NCBI GenBank assembly: GCA_049889415.1
Contig: JBMHDL010000006.1
Location: 346,707 to 410,706, forward strand
Length of the DNA stretch: 64,000 bases
Reading direction: 5' to 3'
Origin: JAYQKL01 sp049889415
Lineage (GTDB): Bacteria > Pseudomonadota > Alphaproteobacteria > RS24
A model generated the notes under the pieces. The model did not search any database. It was not told the origin of the DNA and was given only the letters and a program-made list of their open reading frames with translations. The position numbers and the translations under genes are program-made. This document shows positions 24,843 through 32,880 of this stretch, in pieces; the stretch's first letter is position 1, and each line of letters starts with the position of its first letter.

Positions 24843-25556
24843 TTAACTGCTTCTGTTCAGGTTGATGGAATAGGTAAAGAGACCGGCCGGATGCTCGCTG
24901 ACGGAGACCTCAATCAGTTTGCCCTGTTCATCGACATAGCGGCGGATGATAATCATGGCGGCGCTGCCATCATCGACATTCAAGGCTTCGCTTTTGCGTT
25001 CGTCGAGAATGCCGGCAAAGATTTCGGCGTTGATGTCTTTGGCGCGGACATTGTAGGTTTCCTCTACCAGCCGGTAGACCGGCGTGGAGGTTTTGCCGAG
25101 TTTGGAGGCGATACCAGCCATTTCCCACGGCACGTAAAGATCCGTCCAGCACACGGGAATGTCATTATTCTTGTATCTGATGGTTTCGATATGCGCCCAG
25201 GCTTCCCCCTGATTGGTGTTGAGGAAACGGGCCATGGCATGGTCGAGTGTCAGCTTTTTCTTGCTGACCGGTTTCAGGACGGTGTCGGCGTCATATTGGA
25301 GAAAGGCGTCCAGCGAGTTCATTTCCTGAACAAAAGAGGCTTTCGGTTTGGTCGCCATCACGATTGTGCCATGTCGCCGCCGGCGGCTGATGAAGCCTTT
25401 TTGTTGCAGAGTGTCCATGGCGGCGCGGATGGTGAAACGGCTGACCTGATATTCTTTGGCCATGATCTCTTCGGTCGGCAGTTTGTCGCCGACCTGATAT
25501 TTACCGGCGGCGAAGTCCTTCTCGAACAAAGCTGCTATTTCCTCATATCTGGTCAT
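24843..25556 (-). CDS. GntR-family regulator, UTRA (HutC) subfamily, module B
   Basis: A 237-residue transcription factor: a winged helix-turn-helix (KLPTEEIMAKEYQVSRFTIRAAMDTLQQKGFI) followed by a UTRA ligand domain (WAHIETIRYKNNDIPVCWTDLYVP through IIIRRYVDEQGKLIEVSVSEHPAG). It is divergent from the module B hyuAB operon. The palindrome at 25594-25609 overlaps the -35 region of its own promoter, suggesting autorepression. Two further copies at 17634 and 22710 make it the best candidate regulator of module B. The ligand domain fold fits small polar effectors. Confidence 0.88.
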   Translation of the reverse strand: MTRYEEIAALFEKDFAAGKYQVGDKLPTEEIMAKEYQVSRFTIRAAMDTLQQKGFISRRRRHGTIVMATKPKASFVQEMNSLDAFLQYDADTVLKPVSKKKLTLDHAMARFLNTNQGEAWAHIETIRYKNNDIPVCWTDLYVPWEMAGIASKLGKTSTPVYRLVEETYNVRAKDINAEIFAGILDERKSEALNVDDGSAAMIIIRRYVDEQGKLIEVSVSEHPAGLFTYSINLNRSS

Positions 25557-25579
25557 TAATTTTTTTCCATTTGGTTCTT

Positions 25580-25608
25580 TTAATAGTTGATTAATTGGTC
25601 CGTATCAA
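25580..25608 (-). promoter_or_regulatory. Promoter of utra-gntR/citE operon
   Basis: On the minus strand TTGATA and TATTAA are separated by exactly 17 bases, some 24 bases before the regulator ATG. The -35 hexamer lies inside the palindromic operator at 25594-25609, as expected for repression. Confidence 0.6.
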
Positions 25609-25609
25609 T
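25594..25609. promoter_or_regulatory. Module B operator, site 3
   Basis: ATTGGTCCGTATCAAT is the most symmetric of the three sites (ATTG...CAAT ends, CG centre). It lies between the UTRA regulator and the divergent hyuA gene. Confidence 0.65.
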
Positions 25610-25686
25610 GAAAGTATGAAAAGTAACCGGTAAAAATTTGCAATTCCACTTTTAGCAAATTTGATGAAAATGAAAAAGGAAAGAAA

Positions 25687-27777
25687 ATGATTAGAGTTGG
25701 CGTTGATGTCGGAGGTACATTTACGGACCTGATTTTGGTTAACAATGATGACACCCTCAAAGAGCCGCAAGTGGTGGTGCATAAATTGCCGTCAACCCCC
25801 GAAGACCAGTCAATCGCCGTTGTTGATGGCATCAAGCAGATTTGCGACATAGCGGCTATTGCCCCGCAGGACATAGATCTCGTTCTGCACGGTACGACCG
25901 TTGCCACCAACATCACTCTTGAACATAATGGCGCCAATGTTGGCATGATCACAACCAAAGGTTTCCGTGACATCATGCATATCGGCCGTTTGCAGCGCCC
26001 GGAAAACTTTTCACTGCATTTTGATGTGCCGTGGCAATCGAGACCGCTGGTACGCCGGCGCAACCGTATTGCCGTAACGGAGCGTATTCTGCCCCCCGGC
26101 GGTGAGGTTGAAACCGTGTTGGATGAAGATGAGGTGCGTGCCGCCGTACACAAGCTCAAAGAGCAGGGGGTTGAGGCCATCACCATTTGTTTCCTGTTTT
26201 CTTTCCTCAATGACACTCATGAAAAGCGGGCCAAGGAAATTGTCAGGGAAATCTGGCCGGAGGTTTACGTCTCCTGCTCCAGTGAGGTGGTCAATATGAT
26301 GCGCGAATATGAGCGCTTCTCAACCACAGCCATCAATGCCTTTGTCGGGCCGAAAACGTCCAAATATCTGAATAATCTGGAAAGCAAGCTGAAGGATATG
26401 GGCATGACGGCCGGTCTGCGGATCATGCAGTCCAATGGCGGGGTCTCAACGGTACCGGCGGCCTCCTCGCGGCCGGTCTCCATTTTAATGTCAGGTCTTG
26501 CCGGTGGTGTCGTCGGCGGTCGCTGGGCGGCCAATATGTCGGATGAAAAAAACGTGATTTCCATTGATATTGGCGGTACTTCCGCCGATATCAGTGTTGT
26601 CAACAACAATGCCATTAAGATCAAAAACCCGCGCGACTGTTATGTCGGCGGTTATCCGGTCCTGGCACCTATGATGGATCTGGTAACCATCGGTGCCGGC
26701 GGCGGTTCAATCGCTTTTATCGACGCCGGGGGTGCGTTCCGGGTTGGGCCGCGCTCTGCCGGTGCGACGCCCGGGCCGGCCTGTTACGGGCGCGGCGGGA
26801 CCGAGCCGACCGTGACCGACGCCAATCTGGTGCTCGGACGCCTAGACGCCAAATCCCTTGTCGGCGGCAGTCTCGAACTGGACTATGACCTCGCCTATAA
26901 GGCAATCGACGAGCATATTGCCCGGAAACTCGGCATGAGCGTTGAGGAGGCTGCACTCGGGATTTTGGAAATCATCAACGCCAACATGGCCATGTCGATC
27001 CGTGCCAATTCCGTAGCCCGCGGCATTGACCCGCGTGACTTCGTGCTGTCGCCGTTTGGCGGCGCCGGTCCGCTGCATGGCGTTGCGCTGGCGGAAATCA
27101 TCGGCGCCAAAGCCGTTATTGTGCCGCCTGAGCCGGGCATTAATGCGGCGATCGGCATGCTGTTGACGGATACGCAATATGAGTTCTCCGGAACGCAAAT
27201 CAGGAACCTGTCCAATCTGACTGCCGCGGATTATGATAAAATCAACGCCACACTCAAGCAGATCCGCACCCAGGCACTTGACCAGCTGACGCAGGATGGA
27301 TTTGATGAATCCGAACTGCATTTTGAGTTGATTGCCGAATGCCGTTATGTCGGGCAGGGTTTTGAGTTGCGGGCCAATATTGAGAATTATCCAGTCACGC
27401 CGGACAATATTGCCGAATTGCAGCAGGCCTTCCATAACTCCCATGAACTGGAATACGGCCATGCCTTCCCGGACCAGCAGGTTGAACTGATCACCCTGCG
27501 TTGTCTCGGTACCCGCAGGGCGGAGCCGCTGGTCTGGCCTGAGGCAACAAATACCGGCAGTGGCATTGAGGGGGCCCTGCTCGGCATGGCGGCAACCACC
27601 TTTGCCAAGGGCGAGTCGGTGGATACACCGCGTTATGACCGCTCAAAGCTGTCCATGGGCGACAAGATCCAAGGCCCGGCCATCATTTCACAGCACAATT
27701 CCACAACTCTTGTCCCGCCGGCCTACTGCGCTGAAATCAACAAATTCGGGAATATTGAAATACGCGCGGAGGCGTAA
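25687..27777 (+). CDS. hyuA: Hydantoinase/oxoprolinase subunit A (HyuA), module B
   Basis: A 696-residue ATPase subunit. It has the phosphate loop GVDVGGTFTDLILVN, HGTTVATNITLEHNGANVGMIT, SIDIGGTSADISVV and LSPFGGAGPLHGVAL. It differs from the module A copy in many surface segments, so the substrates may differ. It leads an operon with hyuB (11 bases later) and the Cys-less racemase homologue. The start follows AAAGGAAAG. No acetone carboxylase gamma subunit is present, so ATP-driven opening of a lactam, imide or hydantoin is the likely reaction. Confidence 0.9.
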   Translation: MIRVGVDVGGTFTDLILVNNDDTLKEPQVVVHKLPSTPEDQSIAVVDGIKQICDIAAIAPQDIDLVLHGTTVATNITLEHNGANVGMITTKGFRDIMHIGRLQRPENFSLHFDVPWQSRPLVRRRNRIAVTERILPPGGEVETVLDEDEVRAAVHKLKEQGVEAITICFLFSFLNDTHEKRAKEIVREIWPEVYVSCSSEVVNMMREYERFSTTAINAFVGPKTSKYLNNLESKLKDMGMTAGLRIMQSNGGVSTVPAASSRPVSILMSGLAGGVVGGRWAANMSDEKNVISIDIGGTSADISVVNNNAIKIKNPRDCYVGGYPVLAPMMDLVTIGAGGGSIAFIDAGGAFRVGPRSAGATPGPACYGRGGTEPTVTDANLVLGRLDAKSLVGGSLELDYDLAYKAIDEHIARKLGMSVEEAALGILEIINANMAMSIRANSVARGIDPRDFVLSPFGGAGPLHGVALAEIIGAKAVIVPPEPGINAAIGMLLTDTQYEFSGTQIRNLSNLTAADYDKINATLKQIRTQALDQLTQDGFDESELHFELIAECRYVGQGFELRANIENYPVTPDNIAELQQAFHNSHELEYGHAFPDQQVELITLRCLGTRRAEPLVWPEATNTGSGIEGALLGMAATTFAKGESVDTPRYDRSKLSMGDKIQGPAIISQHNSTTLVPPAYCAEINKFGNIEIRAEA

Positions 27778-27788
27778 AGGAGGAAAAA

Positions 27789-29546
27789 ATGTCACAACAA
27801 GTCGATCCAGTCACACTCCAGGTCATTGACGGCGCATTGCACACCATCGCCGCAGAAATGGGGCATGTGCTCTACCGCATGTCTTATTCTTCCATCATCC
27901 GCGAAAGCCAGGATTTGGGCGCCGGACTTTTTGACGCCGAGGGCAATACGCTATGTGAGTCCGACACGTCACCTCTGCATATCGGTTCCATTCCTGGTTA
28001 TCTGCGCGGGATTGCCGAGACCATGTCCGGTGAATGGAAACCCGGTGACATCATCATTCACAATCATCCCTATTACGGCGCCAGCCACTCCCCCGATATC
28101 TGCGTCGTGATGCCGGTATTCTTTGACGGCGAACTGGTCGGCTTTTCAGCCAATACAGCCCACCATGTCGATATTGGTGCGGCGACGCCAGGCCTGATCA
28201 TCGACATTCCGGATGTCTATGCCGAAGGCATGTTGTTCAAGGGCGTCAAGCTGTATGAAGAAGGTGTGCGTAATGAGGCCATCTGGAAATATTTCCTCGA
28301 CAATACCCGCACGCCCTACCTGGCTGAGGGGGACATTGAAGCGCAGATCGCCGCTGTGAAACTCGGCGCCAAGCATTTCCTGGAAATGTTCGAGCAATAT
28401 GGCAAAGAGACCATGCTAACGTCATTTGATCAGCTGATGACCTATACCGAAAATCTGATGCGGGCTGAAATCGCGAAAATCCCTGACGGGGAATATCGTG
28501 CCGAGGGTTTCCTCGACGATAACGGGCAGGACCGCGACAAGACGGTACCGGTCAAGGTCTGCGTCAAAATCAAGGGGGATTCGGTTGAGGTGGATTTGAC
28601 CGGCTCTGCCGAGCAGGCGCCGACGGCCATGAATGTGCCCTTTGACGGGTCGACCAAGCCGGCGGCGTTTTTTGCGTTCCGGGCACTGTTGTTGGATCCG
28701 GCAGTCCATGATGTGCATTTGCCGGCCAATGAAGGCTCGTTCCGCCCGATCTCGGTTACGGCGCCCGAGGGCACAATCTTCAATCCGCGGTTCCCGGCAG
28801 CAGCCGAGGCAAGATTCACCCAGTGTCAGCGTATGATTGACCTGATTTACAAGGCGCTGGCCGATGTGCTGCCGGAGAAGAGTACAGCCGGCAATTCTGC
28901 CTCCTTAAGCTTTATCTCCTTTTCCGGTATTCTGCCGGATAGCAATGATTATTGGGTGTTTCTTGAGGTTAATGGCGGTGCCTATGGCGGTCGTCCCGAA
29001 AGTGACGGCCCGGACAGCATTGATAATCTGATGGCGAATGTCCGTAACAATCCGATTGAGGATCTGGGCATGCATCTGCCGCTGATTTGCGACCGCTATG
29101 AATTGCGCGACGACATCCCGCCCGGACCGGGCAAAACCCGGGGTGGTATCGGTCTGGTGCGCTCACAGCGCTTCCTGACGGATGGTATCATCACCCATGA
29201 GTCCGACCGCCATCTCGACACCCCTTGGGGGCTGTTCGGCGGCGGCGAGGGGGCGACTGGAAAGGTTGAGGTTTACAACATCGCGGATCCAGAGAAACGC
29301 GACAGCCTTTATGCCAAGTTTTCCGGGGTACAGGTCAAGAAAGGTGATGTGGTCGAAATCAGCATCCCCAATGGCGGCGGTTATGGCTCACCGCTTGAGC
29401 GGGCACCCGAACAGGTGCGGGATGATGTGCTGGACGGGTTCTACTGCCGCGACCATGCCAAGGAAGCCTATGGTGTAATTTTGAATGAAGCCTGTGACAT
29501 TGACGCTGACGCGACCGCGAAGCAGCGTGCACTAATGCAGGCATAA
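27789..29546 (+). CDS. hyuB: Hydantoinase/oxoprolinase subunit B (HyuB), module B
   Basis: A 585-residue catalytic subunit. The family start VDPVTLQVIDGALHTIAAEMGHVLYRMSYSSIIRESQDLGAGLF is complete, followed by HNHPYYGASHSPDICVVMPVF, PAAAEARFTQCQRMIDLI and PPGPGKTRGGIGLV. AGGAGG precedes the ATG. It is slightly shorter than the module A HyuB. The racemase-like gene follows after 18 bases. Confidence 0.9.
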   Translation: MSQQVDPVTLQVIDGALHTIAAEMGHVLYRMSYSSIIRESQDLGAGLFDAEGNTLCESDTSPLHIGSIPGYLRGIAETMSGEWKPGDIIIHNHPYYGASHSPDICVVMPVFFDGELVGFSANTAHHVDIGAATPGLIIDIPDVYAEGMLFKGVKLYEEGVRNEAIWKYFLDNTRTPYLAEGDIEAQIAAVKLGAKHFLEMFEQYGKETMLTSFDQLMTYTENLMRAEIAKIPDGEYRAEGFLDDNGQDRDKTVPVKVCVKIKGDSVEVDLTGSAEQAPTAMNVPFDGSTKPAAFFAFRALLLDPAVHDVHLPANEGSFRPISVTAPEGTIFNPRFPAAAEARFTQCQRMIDLIYKALADVLPEKSTAGNSASLSFISFSGILPDSNDYWVFLEVNGGAYGGRPESDGPDSIDNLMANVRNNPIEDLGMHLPLICDRYELRDDIPPGPGKTRGGIGLVRSQRFLTDGIITHESDRHLDTPWGLFGGGEGATGKVEVYNIADPEKRDSLYAKFSGVQVKKGDVVEISIPNGGGYGSPLERAPEQVRDDVLDGFYCRDHAKEAYGVILNEACDIDADATAKQRALMQA

Positions 29547-29564
29547 TGAAGAGAGGTTATAAGA

Positions 29565-30338
29565 ATGTCTGAAAGAAAAGTTCTGGTCGTCGTCCCGTTT
29601 CCTCTGGACGACATCGGCATGGAAAACCGGCGGTTGCAGCTGTCCTCGGTTGAAATCAGCCCGAACATCACCTTTGATTATCGGGGTGTCAAGGCTTCGC
29701 CGGCGCTCTATGACAGCCAGCATGATTATGTCCTGGCGGATCTGTCGATACTTGAAGCCGGCATGACGGCGCAGGATGAGGGGTATGATGCACTGTGCAT
29801 TGATACGATGAGTGACTCGGGCATGAACGCCCTGCGCTCTGTCCTGGATATTCCGGTCATCGGGCCGGGCCGGGCGAGTTTTCACACTGCGCTGATGTTC
29901 GCCGACAATTTCTCCGTCATCACACAATGGGATCCATGGAAAAACCTTTACAAAAAGACCCTGCGGGAATATGGGCTGGAGCATAAATGCGTGTCCATTA
30001 AATCCATCAATGTCCCGCCGGACGTCTCCAACCTGCTCGGTGGCAAGGAAGAAGATGTGTTCCCGAAACTGCTGGCCGCCTGCGAAGAGGCCATTGCTGA
30101 AGGTGCGCAGTCCTTGATGCTGGGCTCAACAACCATGCACCAGAGCCATGCGTGGCTCGCGGAACGTGTCAGTGTGCCGATCATCAATCCTGGCCCCCTG
30201 ACCTATAAGCTTGCTGAGTTGGCTTTGGATCTGAGTCTGACCCACAGCCGTCCGGGATATCTGAAGCCCAACATGTTCATGGGCGACATGATTACGGCCA
30301 TGCTTGAGGCCGGTGCGAAAGTGCAGCAAAGCGAATAA
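29565..30338 (+). CDS. Asp/Glu/hydantoin racemase-superfamily protein lacking both cysteines, module B
   Basis: A 257-residue paralogue of the protein at 15236-15985, similar along its whole length (shared DTxSDSGxxALRS, IPVIGPG, LGSTTMHQS, INPG, LTHS). The positions of the two catalytic cysteines are Thr81 and Ser188. It is third in the hyuA-hyuB operon, where hydantoin racemase genes are commonly found, which makes the loss of both cysteines notable. It probably acts on the same cyclic or ring-opened intermediate by another chemistry. Ends just before a terminator. Confidence 0.83.
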   Translation: MSERKVLVVVPFPLDDIGMENRRLQLSSVEISPNITFDYRGVKASPALYDSQHDYVLADLSILEAGMTAQDEGYDALCIDTMSDSGMNALRSVLDIPVIGPGRASFHTALMFADNFSVITQWDPWKNLYKKTLREYGLEHKCVSIKSINVPPDVSNLLGGKEEDVFPKLLAACEEAIAEGAQSLMLGSTTMHQSHAWLAERVSVPIINPGPLTYKLAELALDLSLTHSRPGYLKPNMFMGDMITAMLEAGAKVQQSE

Positions 30339-30370
30339 ATCGCAATCAGGTAACGTTAACCAACAAGATG

Positions 30371-30400
30371 CCCGACAGTCTGACTGTCGGGTGTTTTGTT
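30371..30400 (+). terminator. Terminator of module B hyuAB operon
   Basis: A nine-base-pair stem (CCCGACAGT with ACTGTCGGG) is followed by TGTTTTGTTT. It also separates the operon from the convergent RidA gene. Confidence 0.8.
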
Positions 30401-30411
30401 TCGGACCGCGT

Positions 30412-30807
30412 TCAGGAGAGGGCGGCGACCGCCTCAATCTCAAATTCAAGCTCGGGCAGAGCCAGTGAGGAGACTTCAACAATCGTGTCGGCCGGATAAG
30501 GCTTGGTGAAATAGGCTTCTCGCAGGGCGATGATTTTGGGGAACTGGCTCATATCCTTCATATAAATCGTCACTTTCAGAACCTGTGACATGGAACTTCC
30601 AGCTGCCTCCAAAACGGTTTTGAGGTTTTCAAACGCAGTTTTGGCCTGCAGGTCAAAATTACCTGCACCGACAATATTGCCGTCCAGATCCAATGCCGCC
30701 TGACCGGAGACAAAAACTAGGTCACCATAGCTGATGGCTTGCGACAGGTTGAAGGCCTCAAACGGGTCAGGATCCGTTTTGACCTGTGTGATCTGCTTGT
30801 TTGACAT
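30412..30807 (-). CDS. RidA/YjgF-family protein
   Basis: A 131-residue RidA-family protein. Members hydrolyse reactive enamines and imines from amino-acid metabolism, or act on pathway-specific aminoacrylates. AISYGDLVFVSGQAALD, QAKTAFENLKTVLEAAGSSMSQVLKVTIYMKD and YPADTIVEVSSLALPELEFEIEAVA are typical, including the Arg-less variant TIVEVSSL: canonical RidA has Arg (R-x-x) in the loop before V-E-V, so the deaminase activity may differ. It sits alone, divergent from a SnoaL gene across a region with two dyads. Confidence 0.85.
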   Translation of the reverse strand: MSNKQITQVKTDPDPFEAFNLSQAISYGDLVFVSGQAALDLDGNIVGAGNFDLQAKTAFENLKTVLEAAGSSMSQVLKVTIYMKDMSQFPKIIALREAYFTKPYPADTIVEVSSLALPELEFEIEAVAALS

Positions 30808-30847
30808 GTTTTACCTCCGGCACACTGTTTTCCTCCAATAATTCGGA

Positions 30848-30860
30848 AACAATCATTGTT
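30848..30860. promoter_or_regulatory. Palindrome AACAATCATTGTT
   Basis: A perfect 6+1+6 inverted repeat in the divergent ridA/SnoaL promoter region. It is a candidate regulator site; the core CAATNATTG recurs in the palindrome at 42018. Confidence 0.35.
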
Positions 30861-30895
30861 AACACTTTAATACTGAGGGTACAGTATTTGGTGTT
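30861..30895. promoter_or_regulatory. Extended inverted repeat around AATACTG/CAGTATT
   Basis: AATACTG (30869) and CAGTATT (ending 30888) are perfectly complementary around a six-base centre, and outer arms AACAC/GTGTT extend the symmetry. It lies about 40 bases upstream of the SnoaL-like ATG at 30936. It looks like an operator; a transcript hairpin is the alternative. Confidence 0.45.
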
Positions 30896-30935
30896 AGGAA
30901 AACAATCTTTTGGGTTTATGTGAGAGGAAAAACAG

Positions 30936-31433
30936 ATGGATCTTGTCGAAATGGAGCGTATCAAGCGCCTGAAATACAGCTATTGCCGGGCGATTGACAG
31001 TTGTGACCTGGCGACTTTGGAAGGCATTTTTACCGAGGATGCCAGCATTGATTATTTCGGCGGCAGTTACCGCTTTTCAGCAACGGGGCGGGACGAGATT
31101 CTGACGGCCATGAAATACGCCTTTCACGACAAGTTGGTTTCCTGCCATTCCGTCACCATGCCGGTGATTGATGTTCTGTCCCCGACCACGGCGACCGGGA
31201 AGTGGCGGCTGGTGGATTATGCGATGAATTTGGCTGAGGACAACAAGGTGACGGTCGGCGCGTCGGAATATGTCGATGATTATGTGCTGGACGGTGCCGG
31301 CAACTGGCGCATCAAAAGTTCGCGTTACACACGGGTCTATGAACAGGTCTTCCTGCAGGACCATCACAATCTGACCCATTATCAGCTGGGTGGCGGACAT
31401 GTGCCCGGCCCCTTCACTTATGTTGAGGAATAG
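30936..31433 (+). CDS. SnoaL-like protein
   Basis: A 165-residue SnoaL/NTF2-fold protein. ERIKRLKYSYCRAIDSCDLATLEGIFTEDASIDYFGG and WRIKSSRYTRVYEQVF are the fold's hallmarks. GAGAGGAA precedes its ATG. Members with this start are often annotated as ring-hydroxylating dioxygenase beta-like or steroid-isomerase-like. It is a single gene converging on an aldehyde dehydrogenase. Reaction unknown. Confidence 0.75.
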   Translation: MDLVEMERIKRLKYSYCRAIDSCDLATLEGIFTEDASIDYFGGSYRFSATGRDEILTAMKYAFHDKLVSCHSVTMPVIDVLSPTTATGKWRLVDYAMNLAEDNKVTVGASEYVDDYVLDGAGNWRIKSSRYTRVYEQVFLQDHHNLTHYQLGGGHVPGPFTYVEE

Positions 31434-31473
31434 GCCGGGTTCAAGTCAGTGGTGAGGCGCGGATTGTCTGCCG

Positions 31474-32880
31474 CTATTTCTTGATGCCGCTCATAATCAA
31501 GCCTTCATAGCGCTTGGAATAAGGCGGCAGATTGATCAGGAAATTGCGGAACCGGTCGAGTGGCTGATGCACGACGGAGCGTACATTTGACATTTCCTCA
31601 AAGCCGCGATAACCGCCAATGCGTCCCATGCCTGATGCGCCCGTGCCGCCAAATGGCAGATGCGGGTTGGTGCCGGATTGGATGCAATTATTGTTGACGA
31701 CCGCCGAGCCGGAATTGCAAATGCTCAGGAAATACTCAATATTGTCCTTGTCGGTACAATAAACGTAATAGGCGAGCGGGTTGGGTCGCCGCGAAATAAT
31801 CTCAGGCAGTTCCTCACGCTCCTTGAAAGTCATGACCGCCAGCACCGGTCCGAAGACCTCCTGCTGCATGATGTTCATGTCCTCACTCACATTGGTCAGG
31901 ATGGTCGGCTCAATGATCCGCGATTCGGGGAAATTTTTGCCGCCGAAGGCAACCGTCGCCCCTTTGGCGACAGCGTCGTCAATCAGTCCGACAATGCGCT
32001 GGTGGTGCCGGTCATTGATGATGCAGTTCATGTTTTCAGAATTCTCAAACCCCGCTCCGGTTGGGTTGTACTGTTCGATCATTTTGGCTTTGAGTTTTTC
32101 GACCAGCTCATCGGCGACGCTTTCATGGGCGATGACATATTCAGGTGCAATGCAGACCTGACCGGCATTCATGACACGTCCCCAGGACAGCTTGGTCGCG
32201 GTGTCGTCCAGATTGGCTGACTTGTCGATGATGACCGGTGACTTGCCGCCCATTTCAAGCGTGATGGAGGCGAAATGGTCGGCCGCCGCCTTCATGACCA
32301 GAGCGCCGACGGTATAGCCGCCCGTATAATAAATATGATTGAAAGGCTGGGCCAGAAGATCCTGTGCGACGGCGGCGTCCCCTTGAAAAACGGCAACCTG
32401 TTCGTCGGTGAACACCTGATTGACGATGTCCTCCACCACCTGCGCCGAATGTGGCGCCAGTTCTGAAGGCTTGATGGCGATGGTGTTGCCGGCAGCAATG
32501 GCGGCGATCGCCGGAATGAAACATTCGGCAATCTGGGCGTTCCAGGCAGACAGGTTCAGCACCACACCTTTCGGGTCATGGCGGATTTCACAGCGTTTGC
32601 CCATGGTTGCGAGAGAGTTTGGCACCTTTTTCGGTTTCATCCATTTTTTCAGGTTCTTAGTGATGAAATCAATCTCGCTTTTGATCATGACCAATTCGGC
32701 GGCGGCGTCCAGCTTGTGGCTGCGGCGTTCCAGCTTGGCGGCGGCGAAAATCGCCTCCTGATGGTCAACCAATGCGTCCCAGAGCTTTTTCAAAAGCGCA
32801 TTGCGCTCCGCCGCAGAGGTCTGCCGCATGGTAACGGCACCGGATTTGAGTTTGGCGAATTGTGATGTGATGTTGCTCAT
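31474..32880 (-). CDS. Aldehyde dehydrogenase, coniferyl-aldehyde type
   Basis: A 468-residue NAD(P)-dependent aldehyde dehydrogenase. The catalytic Glu is in ITLEMGGKSP and Cys in NAGQVCIAPEYV. The short length and the C-terminal PPYSKRYEGLIMSG match class-3/coniferyl aldehyde dehydrogenases with a membrane-proximal tail. It overlaps the upstream SDR gene by four bases (ATGA), so an alcohol may be oxidised by the SDR and its aldehyde by this enzyme. The promoter region of this pair carries a GAACTCCGTTC palindrome. Confidence 0.88.
   Translation of the reverse strand: MSNITSQFAKLKSGAVTMRQTSAAERNALLKKLWDALVDHQEAIFAAAKLERRSHKLDAAAELVMIKSEIDFITKNLKKWMKPKKVPNSLATMGKRCEIRHDPKGVVLNLSAWNAQIAECFIPAIAAIAAGNTIAIKPSELAPHSAQVVEDIVNQVFTDEQVAVFQGDAAVAQDLLAQPFNHIYYTGGYTVGALVMKAAADHFASITLEMGGKSPVIIDKSANLDDTATKLSWGRVMNAGQVCIAPEYVIAHESVADELVEKLKAKMIEQYNPTGAGFENSENMNCIINDRHHQRIVGLIDDAVAKGATVAFGGKNFPESRIIEPTILTNVSEDMNIMQQEVFGPVLAVMTFKEREELPEIISRRPNPLAYYVYCTDKDNIEYFLSICNSGSAVVNNNCIQSGTNPHLPFGGTGASGMGRIGGYRGFEEMSNVRSVVHQPLDRFRNFLINLPPYSKRYEGLIMSGIKK

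Noticed and set aside
29038..29052. GTCCGTAACAATC, similar to the module B operator
   Set aside because: Inside the hyuB coding sequence and lacks symmetry; likely chance.
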